Source: Methylococcaceae bacterium (GTDB taxonomy: Bacteria; Pseudomonadota; Gammaproteobacteria; Methylococcales; Methylomonadaceae). Taken from it: 32,893 nt of DNA. The notes under the pieces were generated by a model, which saw nothing but the letters and a program-made list of their open reading frames with translations, had not been told where the DNA came from and ran no database searches. Every line of letters starts with the position of its first letter. Position 1 is the first letter of the stretch. The stretch is from positions 1 to 32,893 of the forward strand of contig JAKIUK010000047.1 in the NCBI GenBank assembly GCA_021647585.1, read 5' to 3'. This document shows, piece after piece, positions 25,682-32,893 of the stretch. The position numbers and the translations under genes are program-made.

Positions 25682-25954
25682 ATGTCATTTCGACCAGCGG
25701 GAGAAATCTTACCTCTATTGAGTGTATAAAGATTTCTCGGCAATTGCTCCTGCATTGCCCTAACTCTTGTGTAATCTACAGGGAAGTGGTGAATGTTGGA
25801 GGTAGTGCAATGCAACTAGGGCAGGAAGCCCGTAGGTAGTGTAACGCATAACACCATGGATGGTGTGTGGTAAATCAACGCAGGAGCATTTGTCGAGGAA
25901 TCTTTATGACTGTAATTAATAGCTTAAGGTTCCTCGTTTCACTTAGAATGAAAT
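25682..25954. repeat. Large imperfect inverted-repeat element of the TCATTTCGA type
   Basis: Outer arms start TCATTTCGACCAGCGGGAGA (25685 on) and end in the inverse form near CTCGTTTCACTTAGAATGAA (25933-25952). Nested inside, 25731-25757 and 25876-25902 (around GCTCCTGC and GCAGGAGC) pair at 23 of 27 positions. The centre contains the small hairpins GGGCAGGAAGCCC and ACACCATGGATGGTGT, plus two near-copies of GGTAGTGCAATGC. Such intergenic elements are common in bacteria; I see no gene in it. A 65-codon frame here (25642-25839) is a by-product. Confidence 0.6.
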
Positions 25955-26059
25955 ATTTTTGGTAAGTAGTTGTACTAATTAAAACAAATTGACCAAAAGG
26001 CTGCGCCTCAATTCTACTTTGTTACATTCAAATGGATACTATACAAAAGTATCTTCGTA

Positions 26060-26128
26060 AGATGCGTTGTGCGCATTATTTCGGCAATGGAAGGATAAAA
26101 AATAATATGGGTGCGTGCAACGCACCCT
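26060..26128. repeat. GC-rich hairpin repeat (GTGCGTTGCACGCAC type)
   Basis: AGATGCGTTGTGCGCA...TTATT (26060-26081) is the inverse of AATAATATGGGTGCGTGCAA and following bases (26101-26128). The right arm itself contains the small palindrome GGGTGCGTGCAACGCACCC. This is probably another interspersed palindromic element. The rest of the spacer up to 26213 holds nothing recognisable. Confidence 0.5.
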
Positions 26129-26213
26129 ATACTTATAATTTAATAAAGTAGAATAAATTGGTTTTTATTCAGACTACTCTTTAGTAGGATTAACAACTAT
26201 ATACTTCGTTTAA

Positions 26214-26376
26214 CCTATAAAAATCAGTTGGCTCACGGTTTCTAGTACAAGCTCTTGATTCCACAGCACTTCAAAAAAATGCCCGCTTAACCTTGCGGGT
26301 GAAGCTCAGATTTTTTTAAATCACTGTGAAACCAATATCTTGCACTATAATTCCGCGCCCAACTGATCTTTCTAGG
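26214..26376. mobile_element. Inverted-repeat mobile element copy C (163 bp) with TTTAA target duplication
   Basis: CCTATAAAAATCAGTTGG (26214-26231) and the inverted terminus CCAACTGATCTTTCTAGG (26359-26376) differ at two positions. TTTAA flanks both ends (26209-26213 and 26377-26381), a good 5-bp target duplication. It shares the internal 14-mer TCACGGTTTCTAGT with copy A and carries a CCCGC/GCGGG hairpin. It inserted at the end of the leftward oxidoreductase gene, whose TAA stop falls inside the right TTTAA copy. No coding capacity. Confidence 0.75.
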
Positions 26377-26377
26377 T

Positions 26378-27736
26378 TTAAACAGTACCAAATTTTGTTT
26401 CTACGTCGATGCCTATATCTTTAAGAAAACCAGTGGGTAAAATACCCCCCGCACAGACTATGATGGCATCATTTTGAAACTCCTTAATTTCTCCCTCATG
26501 TTCTATAGTAACGGTTTTTTCTCCAATATTTTTAACTGTCGATTTCATATACACATTCATTCGACCATCGGCAGCATATTCATCAATTTTATTCCGGTTT
26601 TTTTCTTTTGCCCTAGAAAATGCTTCAGACCGATAAGAAAGAGAGACCGTAGTGCCTTCTTCATCAGCAATACTATGTGCTGCTTCTAAAGCGCTATCAC
26701 CACCGCCCACAACCAGAACATGTTGTCCTTTATATTGGGCTGGATCAATCAGACTATAAACGACTTTGTTCTGGTCTTCGCCTGGAACTCCAAGCTTTCT
26801 GGGGGTACCCCGTCTACCAATAGCAAGGAGTACAGCACGTGCTTTGAGGGTGTTTTTGTTAGTTATTACTTCAAAAGAGTCACCATTACGAGTAACCGAT
26901 TCAACTCTTTCTTGAAAAGAAATTTGTAACCCCGTCTTTTCTACAACACTTTCCCAAAACTCTAGTAGTTTTTCTTTAGTAGTTTCTTTAAATCTGACTG
27001 TTCCTACTAAGGGTAAATCAACAGGAGCAGTCATTACTATCTTGCCACGGGGGAAACCGGCAACTGTGCCGCCTAAAGAATCCTGTTCTATAGTTTTAAA
27101 TTTTAGGTTTTTTTCCATTGCGAAAAGAGATGCAGCAATACCAGCAGGACCCGCACCGACAATAACCACATCCAGATCATTTTCTGTTTGTCCTTGTACC
27201 AGTTTATGTATGGACTCCATTGCTTGTACTCCCTGGGTAATGGCGTTACGAATTAGACCCATGCCTCCAAGTTCACCGGCAATAAAGTTACCTGGCACAT
27301 TGGTTTCAAAGGTGGATGATACATTGGGGATATCAACACCACGTGAATCTGTACCAAAAACCAGGGTGATCGCATCTACTGGGCAGGCTTCTTTACATGC
27401 GCCATGGCCAATACAATGTGTAGGGTTGATTAGAGTTGCTTTACCGTAGATCATTCCAAGTACTTCATGGCTTTGTTCAGGACAGATATTATTGCATGAC
27501 TGGCAGCCTATACAGCGGTTAGGATTGATAATTGGGTGTAGCGATGCAGGTTGAGTAAGACCTGCATCAAGAGCTTCTTTATGGATGGTTACCGATTTAT
27601 TATGTGTTCTGGATTTAAAAAAATGGTAAATCCGCCAGATTGAAACCATTACTGCCAGATAAATAAGCACAAGAGAATTTTCCGTGAATATTTCGGAAAT
27701 GTTCTGGATATTTAAAAGTAGGTCATTAATGAGCAT
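26378..27736 (-). CDS. Membrane-anchored 4Fe-4S ferredoxin/FAD-NAD(P) oxidoreductase fusion
   Basis: A 452-residue protein. One transmembrane helix (about 21-40) is followed by a two-cluster ferredoxin domain (about 68-125). The first cluster has Cys75, Cys78, Cys81 and Cys85. The second reads CIGHGACKEACP (Cys108, Cys114, Cys118) with His111 in place of a cysteine. Residues 188-452 form a thioredoxin-reductase-like flavoprotein: FAD motif VIVGAGPAG (191-199), NAD(P) motif VVGGGDSALEAA (342-353), a basic YRSEAFSRAK that could bind the NADP phosphate, and AGGILPTGF near the C terminus. The redox CxxC of thioredoxin reductase is absent. It should pass electrons between NAD(P)H or ferredoxin and a membrane partner. 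The nearest candidates are the divergent cytochrome b and multiheme genes. A mobile element abuts its stop codon. Confidence 0.88.
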   Translation of the reverse strand: MLINDLLLNIQNISEIFTENSLVLIYLAVMVSIWRIYHFFKSRTHNKSVTIHKEALDAGLTQPASLHPIINPNRCIGCQSCNNICPEQSHEVLGMIYGKATLINPTHCIGHGACKEACPVDAITLVFGTDSRGVDIPNVSSTFETNVPGNFIAGELGGMGLIRNAITQGVQAMESIHKLVQGQTENDLDVVIVGAGPAGIAASLFAMEKNLKFKTIEQDSLGGTVAGFPRGKIVMTAPVDLPLVGTVRFKETTKEKLLEFWESVVEKTGLQISFQERVESVTRNGDSFEVITNKNTLKARAVLLAIGRRGTPRKLGVPGEDQNKVVYSLIDPAQYKGQHVLVVGGGDSALEAAHSIADEEGTTVSLSYRSEAFSRAKEKNRNKIDEYAADGRMNVYMKSTVKNIGEKTVTIEHEGEIKEFQNDAIIVCAGGILPTGFLKDIGIDVETKFGTV

Positions 27737-28420
27737 AACTTTGTTCCAATTGTTTTGATTTGTCGTAAGAAAAACCTAGATTGCTGGATGCCTCATGCTG
27801 AATTTATTTAGCGGATGAGGCTAATATTTGGTAATTTACATTTAACTAAAGAGCTACTTAGTTTGCGTAGATCAAGTTGTTATTGAGTGAGATTAAGCAA
27901 TATGTAGGCCATTAATTATGGGGTGAATGATGTTGCATGATATAGGGGTTGTTTGTTAAATTTAAATGTAGTTGTTAAAGAAAAAATATTTTTTATGTAC
28001 TATAAAGTGTCTCTATAACCCGACGAACCAAGAATGATCATTACTTACAATTGGTTCCTATAAAAGTGAATTCAAGTAATGTTTACGTTGCAAGTATTTT
28101 GTAACTACTTGTAATTCTAGAAAGAATAAAGTTTATATTAAAAAATATAATACTCATTTTTTTTGTCGTGATTAAGTTACAAAATAATATGTAAATAAAA
28201 AAAGTTAAAAATAATAGCTATTTTTGACAGTCTGATAGTAGTTGCCTGGGATTTCGTTATTTAGCGACAACCTGAAATCAATTTATGAGTTTTCCTTGTA
28301 TGTGAGTGAAATTAGGCAGTGTAATAATAAAATTAAGCCGCAATGTGAAGTTTATTACTGCAAAAAAGCAAACCTTTAGCTGATTATCCATGAGCTTCCG
28401 CCATTTTGAAAAAAAGTAAC
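27737..28420. other. AT-rich spacer upstream of the oxidoreductase
   Basis: Part of the divergent spacer between the oxidoreductase and the cytochrome operon. I see no gene, RNA or convincing promoter in it. The part around 27960-28220 is especially AT-rich. Confidence 0.5.
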
Positions 28421-28513
28421 CACACAGCCCGTCATTCCTGCATTCTGTTAGCAGGAATCTATTTTTTGCATGAATAGATCCCCGATAAAATACCTCGGGG
28501 ATGACGGTGTGTA
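28421..28513. repeat. Three-hairpin interspersed element (GTCATTCCTGC type)
   Basis: The ends CACAGCCCGTCATTCC (left) and GGGGATGACGGTGTGT (right) are imperfect inverses. Inside are three perfect small stems: ATTCCTGC/GCAGGAAT (28434-28458), ATCTATT/AATAGAT (28457-28479) and ATCCCCGA/TCGGGGAT (28478-28502). Elements built on GTCATTCC...GGAATGAC are widespread intergenic repeats. The 91-codon leftward frame across it (28278-28553) is not a credible gene. Confidence 0.65.
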
Positions 28514-29015
28514 AGGTGTCACCGTTTTTCTCATCTATAAGGCGGAGACTCATGGGGAATCAGGAACCTTTAAATAGTTATCATCATATTTATTTAATGG
28601 ATTAGAAGTTTTCTGTTTCTGAGTGATTAAGTCCTTATTTAAGATTCCAAAATATTAAGGGTATAGTTCTGTATCACTTGGTACAGTAGTGTTTGTTTGA
28701 AATTCAGTATAGATTTTAGTGTTGTTAACTGATTAGATTTGTGAAATACTTCCCATTCTGTATAGTTAAGGTATAAGGATTGAATGAGAGAGAGTGTTTT
28801 TTCAAATTGTTAGGGATAAATTCTCTTATGCTACTATAGTTTAGGTAACAGAAATTAAAGGGTGCGATCCAATTGATTTTGGCGTGGTTTTTGCTTTATT
28901 TTTTATGGATGCTTCGCTTGGTTGAATATAATGCTCACACAACGTCCTTTTTACTGACACAGTTAAGAAGAGGAAGGTATATGCTCTCTTCTGATTATTG
29001 GAAAGGATTAAGGAA
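28514..29015. other. Spacer upstream of the cytochrome operon
   Basis: No gene is visible. The promoter of the cytochrome b gene should be here. A weak candidate is TTGTTA (28807-28812) with TACTAT (28832-28837), but the 19-base gap makes it doubtful. Confidence 0.35.
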
Positions 29016-29990
29016 ATGAATGAACATATATCAAAGGCAATGAGTAAACAAATAATTGAAGTTGGTGAGCGAGACACAAAGAGTAAAGATAAAACGCAAG
29101 ATAAGGTGCTGGATAAGCGTCAGGCACAAATCGAGAAGATGTATAAGCCGCATTCTCTTGAATATACACCAATAGTTTTTTCGGCGGTTATTTTGTTTGT
29201 TATATATTGGGGGTGGCAGGCAGAACTAGAATATTATATAACGCCAGAATCTGGACTTGGTTATGCGCTTGGAATTATAGGCGGTGTAATGATGCTGGTG
29301 ATGTTGATTTATTCCTTGCGCAAGCGTCTTAAGAGCATGCGAGAATGGGGGTTGATTCGATATTGGTTTAAAGCACATATGGTGCTGGGGATTGTAGGTC
29401 CGGTTTTGATTCTATTTCACTGCAATTTTCAATTAGGTTCTCAAAATGGCAATATTGCTTTAATTAGCATGTTGCTTGTTGTCGCTAGTGGTATTGCTGG
29501 GCGCTATTTTTATGGCAGGATACATTTTGGTGTATATGGTAGTGAGATGACGCTACAACAGTTGCAGCAGGATCAATTGATTGCCCGCTATGAGTTGTCC
29601 AGATTGTTTGAGATTAGTCCAGAGCTTTATGAAAACATTAAAAAATACGATGATGTGGTCCAAAAAGATTCACAAGGACTTATAAGTAGTTTTTTTAAAA
29701 TATGCAGGATGGCCATTCAAACCAGGAACTCTAATCGTGTTGCTCGACGAATGCTGGTTAAATCTTGTCGGAAAGTTGCTGTTGAGGAGGGGTGGAAGCA
29801 CGGCAAAGTTGAGTCAATAATTGACAACGGTATTATATATTTGAATGCACATTACATGACAATAAGAAAGTTGGTCGGATTGGCTTTTTTTGAAAAAATA
29901 TTTTCTTTTTGGCATATATTGCATGTTCCACTGTTTTATATGTTGATTTTTACAGCAACAGTCCATATCCTCGCAGTACATATGTACTAG
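29016..29990 (+). CDS. Cytochrome b-like diheme membrane protein
   Basis: A 324-residue inner-membrane protein with about five transmembrane helices (near 52-68, 82-100, 120-137, 147-165, 300-320) and a long cytoplasmic or periplasmic loop (170-290). Two histidine pairs each spaced by 14 residues lie within helices: His121/His135 and His303/His317. This is the classic arrangement for two stacked b-hemes. A charged N-terminal stretch of 45 residues precedes the first helix. I chose ATG 29016, eight bases after AAAGGA, over an in-frame TTG at 28998. It overlaps no gene, and its stop is directly followed by the 21-heme cytochrome frame. I infer a quinone or membrane link delivering electrons to, or taking them from, the multiheme proteins. 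Confidence 0.75.
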   Translation: MNEHISKAMSKQIIEVGERDTKSKDKTQDKVLDKRQAQIEKMYKPHSLEYTPIVFSAVILFVIYWGWQAELEYYITPESGLGYALGIIGGVMMLVMLIYSLRKRLKSMREWGLIRYWFKAHMVLGIVGPVLILFHCNFQLGSQNGNIALISMLLVVASGIAGRYFYGRIHFGVYGSEMTLQQLQQDQLIARYELSRLFEISPELYENIKKYDDVVQKDSQGLISSFFKICRMAIQTRNSNRVARRMLVKSCRKVAVEEGWKHGKVESIIDNGIIYLNAHYMTIRKLVGLAFFEKIFSFWHILHVPLFYMLIFTATVHILAVHMY

Positions 29991-30006
29991 CATGATAAGG
30001 ATTAAT

Positions 30007-31557
30007 ATGAAAAAAGCAGTCTGTAGTTTACTTTTTATAATGGTAAGCTTGTCTTTTCATGATGCGTACGCTTTGCGTATTGAGCGTCTTGTGATGCCTG
30101 GAGATCTTATTCAGGGGCACAAAAAATTTGAAGATGAATGTGAGCAGTGCCATCTGAATTTTGCTAAGGAGGCGCAATCAGAATTATGTCTGGATTGCCA
30201 TGAAGATATTGAGAAGGATGTAATTAAAAAGCAAGGGTTTCATGGTGATAGAGTAATACGTGATAGGGATTGCACTGATTGCCATACAGATCATGAAGGA
30301 AGGGATGCCGTTATTATAATGTTTGAAGCGGAAACGTTTGATCATAAGCAGACGGATTTTGAACTAAAGGGGAAGCATAAAAATATTAATTGCGATAGTT
30401 GTCATGAGGCAGAAAAAAAATACCGGGAAGCGAGTGGTGAATGCAATGATTGTCATAAAGAAGATGATCCTCATGAGGACTTGCTGGGTGAAAAATGTGC
30501 GGATTGCCATAATGAAGATACGTGGGATAAAACTGAATTTGATCATGATGAAACTGATTTTCCTTTAAAAGATAATCATAAGGATGTTGCCTGTGAAAGT
30601 TGCCATCCCGCTAATGTCAGCAAAGAAATTTCTATAAAATGTATTGCTTGTCATCTTATTAATGATGTGCATGGTGGCCGATATGGGCAGAAATGTGAAG
30701 ATTGTCATACGGCGAAAGAATGGAAAAAAGTTGAATTTAATCATGATGAAACTGATTTTCCTCTGAGAGGTACGCACCGAAAGGTGAGTTGTGATGGTTG
30801 TCATACAGGGGATCTTTTTGAAGATTTAAAAACTAATTGCTACTCTTGTCATAAAAATAGTGACGAACATCGAGGGCAGTATGGACGTAAATGTGAGGAT
30901 TGTCATAGATCCAGCAAATGGGATAAAGTTAAATTTGATCATGAAAAAACCGATTTTCCACTAAAGGGTAAGCATGAGGATGTGAGTTGTAACAGTTGCC
31001 ATCGAGGTGACTTGTACGATGAGGAGTTAGAAACTAACTGTTACGGATGCCATGTCCAGGATGATGTTCATAAGGAGAGTGAAGGTGATAAATGTGAAGA
31101 CTGTCACAATGAGTCAGGGTGGAATAAAAAGGTAATATTTGATCATGATATGACTACTTTTCCTCTGCTTGGGTTACATGCAGTTGCAACATGTGAGCAA
31201 TGCCATTTATCGCAGAATTTTAAGGATGCAAAATTAGGCTGTAACGAATGTCATGAACAAGATGATATTCATGAAAAAAAGCTGGGTATTGATTGTAAAT
31301 TGTGCCATAACCCAAATGGATGGGGTATTTGGGAGTTTGATCATGATAAACAGACGGATTATGTTTTGGATGGCAAGCATGAGGGGCTGGATTGTCACGC
31401 CTGCCATACTGAACCTCAGGAAAAGGAAGAGATAACAATGGGGTCTGCATGTATAGATTGCCATGAAAAAGATGATATTCATGAGGGTAGTTTTACTACT
31501 TACTGTGAGCGATGTCATGTGACTAGTTCTTGGGAAGATATAACGTTAGTTCGTTGA
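30007..31557 (+). CDS. 21-heme c-type cytochrome with six three-heme modules
   Basis: A secreted 516-residue protein (signal peptide ending near DAYA). It contains 21 CxxCH motifs, one per roughly 25 residues. After three N-terminal hemes come six modules of about 65 residues. Each starts with a FDHDETDFPLKGKH-like segment, which supplies extra His ligands, then DV-C--CH, a middle CxxCH followed by DD-H, and KCEDCH----W. The regular extra histidines suggest bis-His hemes in a linear wire. The family is broadly cytochrome c3-like. I chose ATG 30007, six bases after AAGG; the ATG at 29992 would add five residues. It is co-transcribed with the cytochrome b-like gene, suggesting an electron conduit across the periplasm or cell surface. 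Confidence 0.88.
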   Translation: MKKAVCSLLFIMVSLSFHDAYALRIERLVMPGDLIQGHKKFEDECEQCHLNFAKEAQSELCLDCHEDIEKDVIKKQGFHGDRVIRDRDCTDCHTDHEGRDAVIIMFEAETFDHKQTDFELKGKHKNINCDSCHEAEKKYREASGECNDCHKEDDPHEDLLGEKCADCHNEDTWDKTEFDHDETDFPLKDNHKDVACESCHPANVSKEISIKCIACHLINDVHGGRYGQKCEDCHTAKEWKKVEFNHDETDFPLRGTHRKVSCDGCHTGDLFEDLKTNCYSCHKNSDEHRGQYGRKCEDCHRSSKWDKVKFDHEKTDFPLKGKHEDVSCNSCHRGDLYDEELETNCYGCHVQDDVHKESEGDKCEDCHNESGWNKKVIFDHDMTTFPLLGLHAVATCEQCHLSQNFKDAKLGCNECHEQDDIHEKKLGIDCKLCHNPNGWGIWEFDHDKQTDYVLDGKHEGLDCHACHTEPQEKEEITMGSACIDCHEKDDIHEGSFTTYCERCHVTSSWEDITLVR

Positions 31558-31905
31558 GATTTTGGTACTTATACTTTATACGGTCACGGATGCTATAAAA
31601 TCCACATTCGTTATCGCGCAAGTTTTTAGGCATATATCTTGCTTGTATTCCTGGGATTGAAAGCTTAAGTTAAGTATCGTTCTTAGGCACGGTTTTTTTG
31701 TATAGATTCATTAGCTGACTTTAAAAATAACAATAAATATGGAACTTTTTTGATTTACTATTGATTGGCAAAATAATAGAATGTAGCGAGATTTATGGTT
31801 AAATATTCCTTATAAATTGTATGTTTGAGGCATGTTTAATTTTAATTGACTTTTTTAATATAAATACTGTTAGCAGATGGGCAAGCAGTTAACTGGGATA
31901 TTCTT
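31558..31905. other. AT-rich spacer between the two multiheme cytochrome genes
   Basis: No gene. A TTGACT at 31846-31851 could be a -35 box, but no good -10 box is correctly spaced. No terminator hairpin with T-run was seen after the 21-heme gene. Confidence 0.4.
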
Positions 31906-32893
31906 ATGAAAGAATTTAATAATTATAAAAATATATACAGAACAATACCCAGCGTAATATTGTTCCTTGTTCTTTCACTGTTTTCTAGTCAATTTGTTGC
32001 TGCAGCAGCGTTTGATGAATCAAGATTTGATCACGATTCTACTGGCTTTAGACTTTCTGCTGCCCACAGAGATGTTGAATGTTCCAGCTGTCATGTTCGT
32101 GGTATTTTTAAATCAACACCCAAACAATGTGATTCATGTCATGCCAATTCCTCTGTAATTACTGCCTTCGGAAAACCTGCAAATCATATCAACAGTACTA
32201 ATGATTGTGCATCATGTCATAGTGGAAATGGAACTAGCTGGACTACTCTGAATATCATGAATCATGATGCTGTTATAGGAGATTGTGCGGGTTGTCATAA
32301 TGGTTCAATTGCACAAGGGAAAAGTCCAAACCATATTCAAAGCAGTGATACCTGTAGTAGTTGTCATACAACAGGAGGTAGCTTTTCTGGTGCAAAATTT
32401 GATCATGAGGGGCCTGGTGCAAAAGTATGTGCTAATTGTCATCTGAGTGATAAGCCAAACAATAGTACTCATGCAAAGGTCACAGGAAACTGTGAGTCAT
32501 GTCATACCAAAGGTGGTTCCTGGGATGCAAACAAGTTTGATCATGCGCTGGCGAATGCAACCGTTTGTTCCAACTGTCATTTGGATGACAAACCAAAGAA
32601 TATCAATCATGCCAAGATCACTAATAACTGTGAGTCATGTCATACTAAAGGCGGTAGCTGGGATGCAAGCAAGTTTGATCATGACCTGGCGAAAGCGACG
32701 GTCTGTTCCAACTGTCATTTAGATGATAAACCGAATACACCAACGCATGCCAATATCACCGGCAGTTGTGAGTCATGTCATACTAAAGGCGGTAGCTGGG
32801 ATGCAAGCAAGTTTGATCATGACCTGGCGAAAGCGACGGTCTGTTCCAACTGTCATTTAGATGATAAACCGAATACACCAACGCATGCCAATA
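31906..32893 (+). CDS. Multiheme c-type cytochrome with tandem two-heme repeats (3' end outside window)
   Basis: An open frame from ATG 31906 runs off the window after 329 codons with 12 CxxCH motifs so far. It starts with a signal peptide (hydrophobic ILFLVLSLFSSQFVAAAA). The next part, RFDHDSTGFRLSAAHRDVEC, resembles the module start of the 21-heme protein. From 32491 a 46-residue unit (138 bp) repeats: CESCHTKGGSWDASKFDH, then a CSNCH and LDDKPNTPTHAN, with two hemes each. The copies starting at 32629 and 32767 are identical over all 127 visible bases, showing recent expansion. The start has a weak GGGA seven bases upstream. An extracellular or periplasmic electron-carrying role is inferred; full length is unknown. 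Confidence 0.85.
   Translation, partial: MKEFNNYKNIYRTIPSVILFLVLSLFSSQFVAAAAFDESRFDHDSTGFRLSAAHRDVECSSCHVRGIFKSTPKQCDSCHANSSVITAFGKPANHINSTNDCASCHSGNGTSWTTLNIMNHDAVIGDCAGCHNGSIAQGKSPNHIQSSDTCSSCHTTGGSFSGAKFDHEGPGAKVCANCHLSDKPNNSTHAKVTGNCESCHTKGGSWDANKFDHALANATVCSNCHLDDKPKNINHAKITNNCESCHTKGGSWDASKFDHDLAKATVCSNCHLDDKPNTPTHANITGSCESCHTKGGSWDASKFDHDLAKATVCSNCHLDDKPNTPTHAN
32491..32893 (+). repeat. 138-bp tandem coding repeat
   Basis: Units begin at 32491, 32629 and 32767 (TGTGAGTCATGTCATAC), each 138 bp or 46 codons with two heme motifs. The second and third visible units are identical at DNA level up to the window edge, while the first has diverged. The array continues beyond the window. Confidence 0.9.

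Noticed and set aside
25642..25839. 65-codon rightward frame
   Set aside because: It lies inside the large palindromic repeat; such frames arise by chance in these elements.
28278..28553. 91-codon leftward frame
   Set aside because: It runs through the three-hairpin repeat element, has no good ribosome binding site and its composition is that of the non-coding spacer.
28807..28837. TTGTTA/TACTAT promoter-like pair before the cytochrome b gene
   Set aside because: The 19-base spacing and poor -35 match make it too weak to list as a promoter.
29975..29988. 14-bp perfect palindrome AGTACATATGTACT at the end of the cytochrome b gene
   Set aside because: The half-sites are in the opposite order to the TGTACT-N2-AGTACA motif, and the sequence is coding, so it is probably chance.
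32491..32893. Direct repeats considered as a CRISPR array
   Set aside because: The units are 138 bp, contiguous and in frame, encoding CxxCH heme motifs. There are no unique spacers.

Overview
The window looks like an accessory, surface-redox region of an AT-rich gammaproteobacterium. The combination of SCO-type copper chaperone, secreted multicopper oxidases, very heme-rich c-type cytochromes and DUF1800/DUF1501 proteins would suit a Methylococcales methanotroph or a Beggiatoa/Thiotrichales-like sulfur bacterium, but no marker gene fixes the taxon. By eye, the multicopper-oxidase operon (4846-15743) is richer in G+C than its surroundings. The spacers hold many decayed elements and inverted-repeat elements.

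Layout. (1) 1-440: the first codons of a leftward gene cut by the window edge, a large hairpin, then a spacer. (2) 441-3408: SCO1/SenC copper chaperone, a cytochrome c fused to a periplasmic-binding-protein fold, and a small membrane-anchored four-cysteine protein. (3) 3409-4845: a small inverted-repeat element, a decayed IS1-family transposase, a palindrome also found before the SCO gene, and a 30-codon leader ORF. (4) 4846-15743: a four-gene rightward operon encoding a 1909-residue beta-helix surface protein and three cupredoxin/multicopper-oxidase-like proteins (MCO-1, MCO-2, MCO-3), closed by a hairpin terminator. (5) 16167-18867: lipoprotein and subtilisin-like protease. (6) 19464-22743: DUF1800 and Tat-exported DUF1501 proteins. 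(7) 23500-25494, leftward: Sel1/ankyrin-repeat protein. (8) 26378-27736, leftward: membrane-anchored ferredoxin/FAD oxidoreductase. (9) 29016-32893, rightward: diheme cytochrome b-like membrane protein, a 21-heme cytochrome, and a cytochrome with 12 hemes before the window ends.

How the parts may work together. The most notable system is the copper-oxidase operon. MCO-1 carries a complete type 1 copper site and half of a trinuclear cluster in its first cupredoxin domain. MCO-2 carries only the complementary half, in its last domain. MCO-3 has lost the ligands and ends in Ig/cadherin-like repeats plus a C-terminal domain that recurs on the subtilisin. I infer a multi-subunit surface copper oxidase, with SCO supplying copper, the cytochrome c fusion as possible electron partner, the beta-helix protein as scaffold and the protease for processing. 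Its substrate is unknown; Mn(II), Fe(II) or another extracellular reductant are possibilities only. The right end looks like an electron conduit: a pyridine-nucleotide or ferredoxin-linked flavoenzyme, a membrane cytochrome b and multiheme periplasmic or extracellular cytochromes.

At least three, probably four, short elements share termini close to CCTAGAAAAATCAGTTGG. Two have matching 5-bp target duplications, which points to a non-autonomous mobile family.
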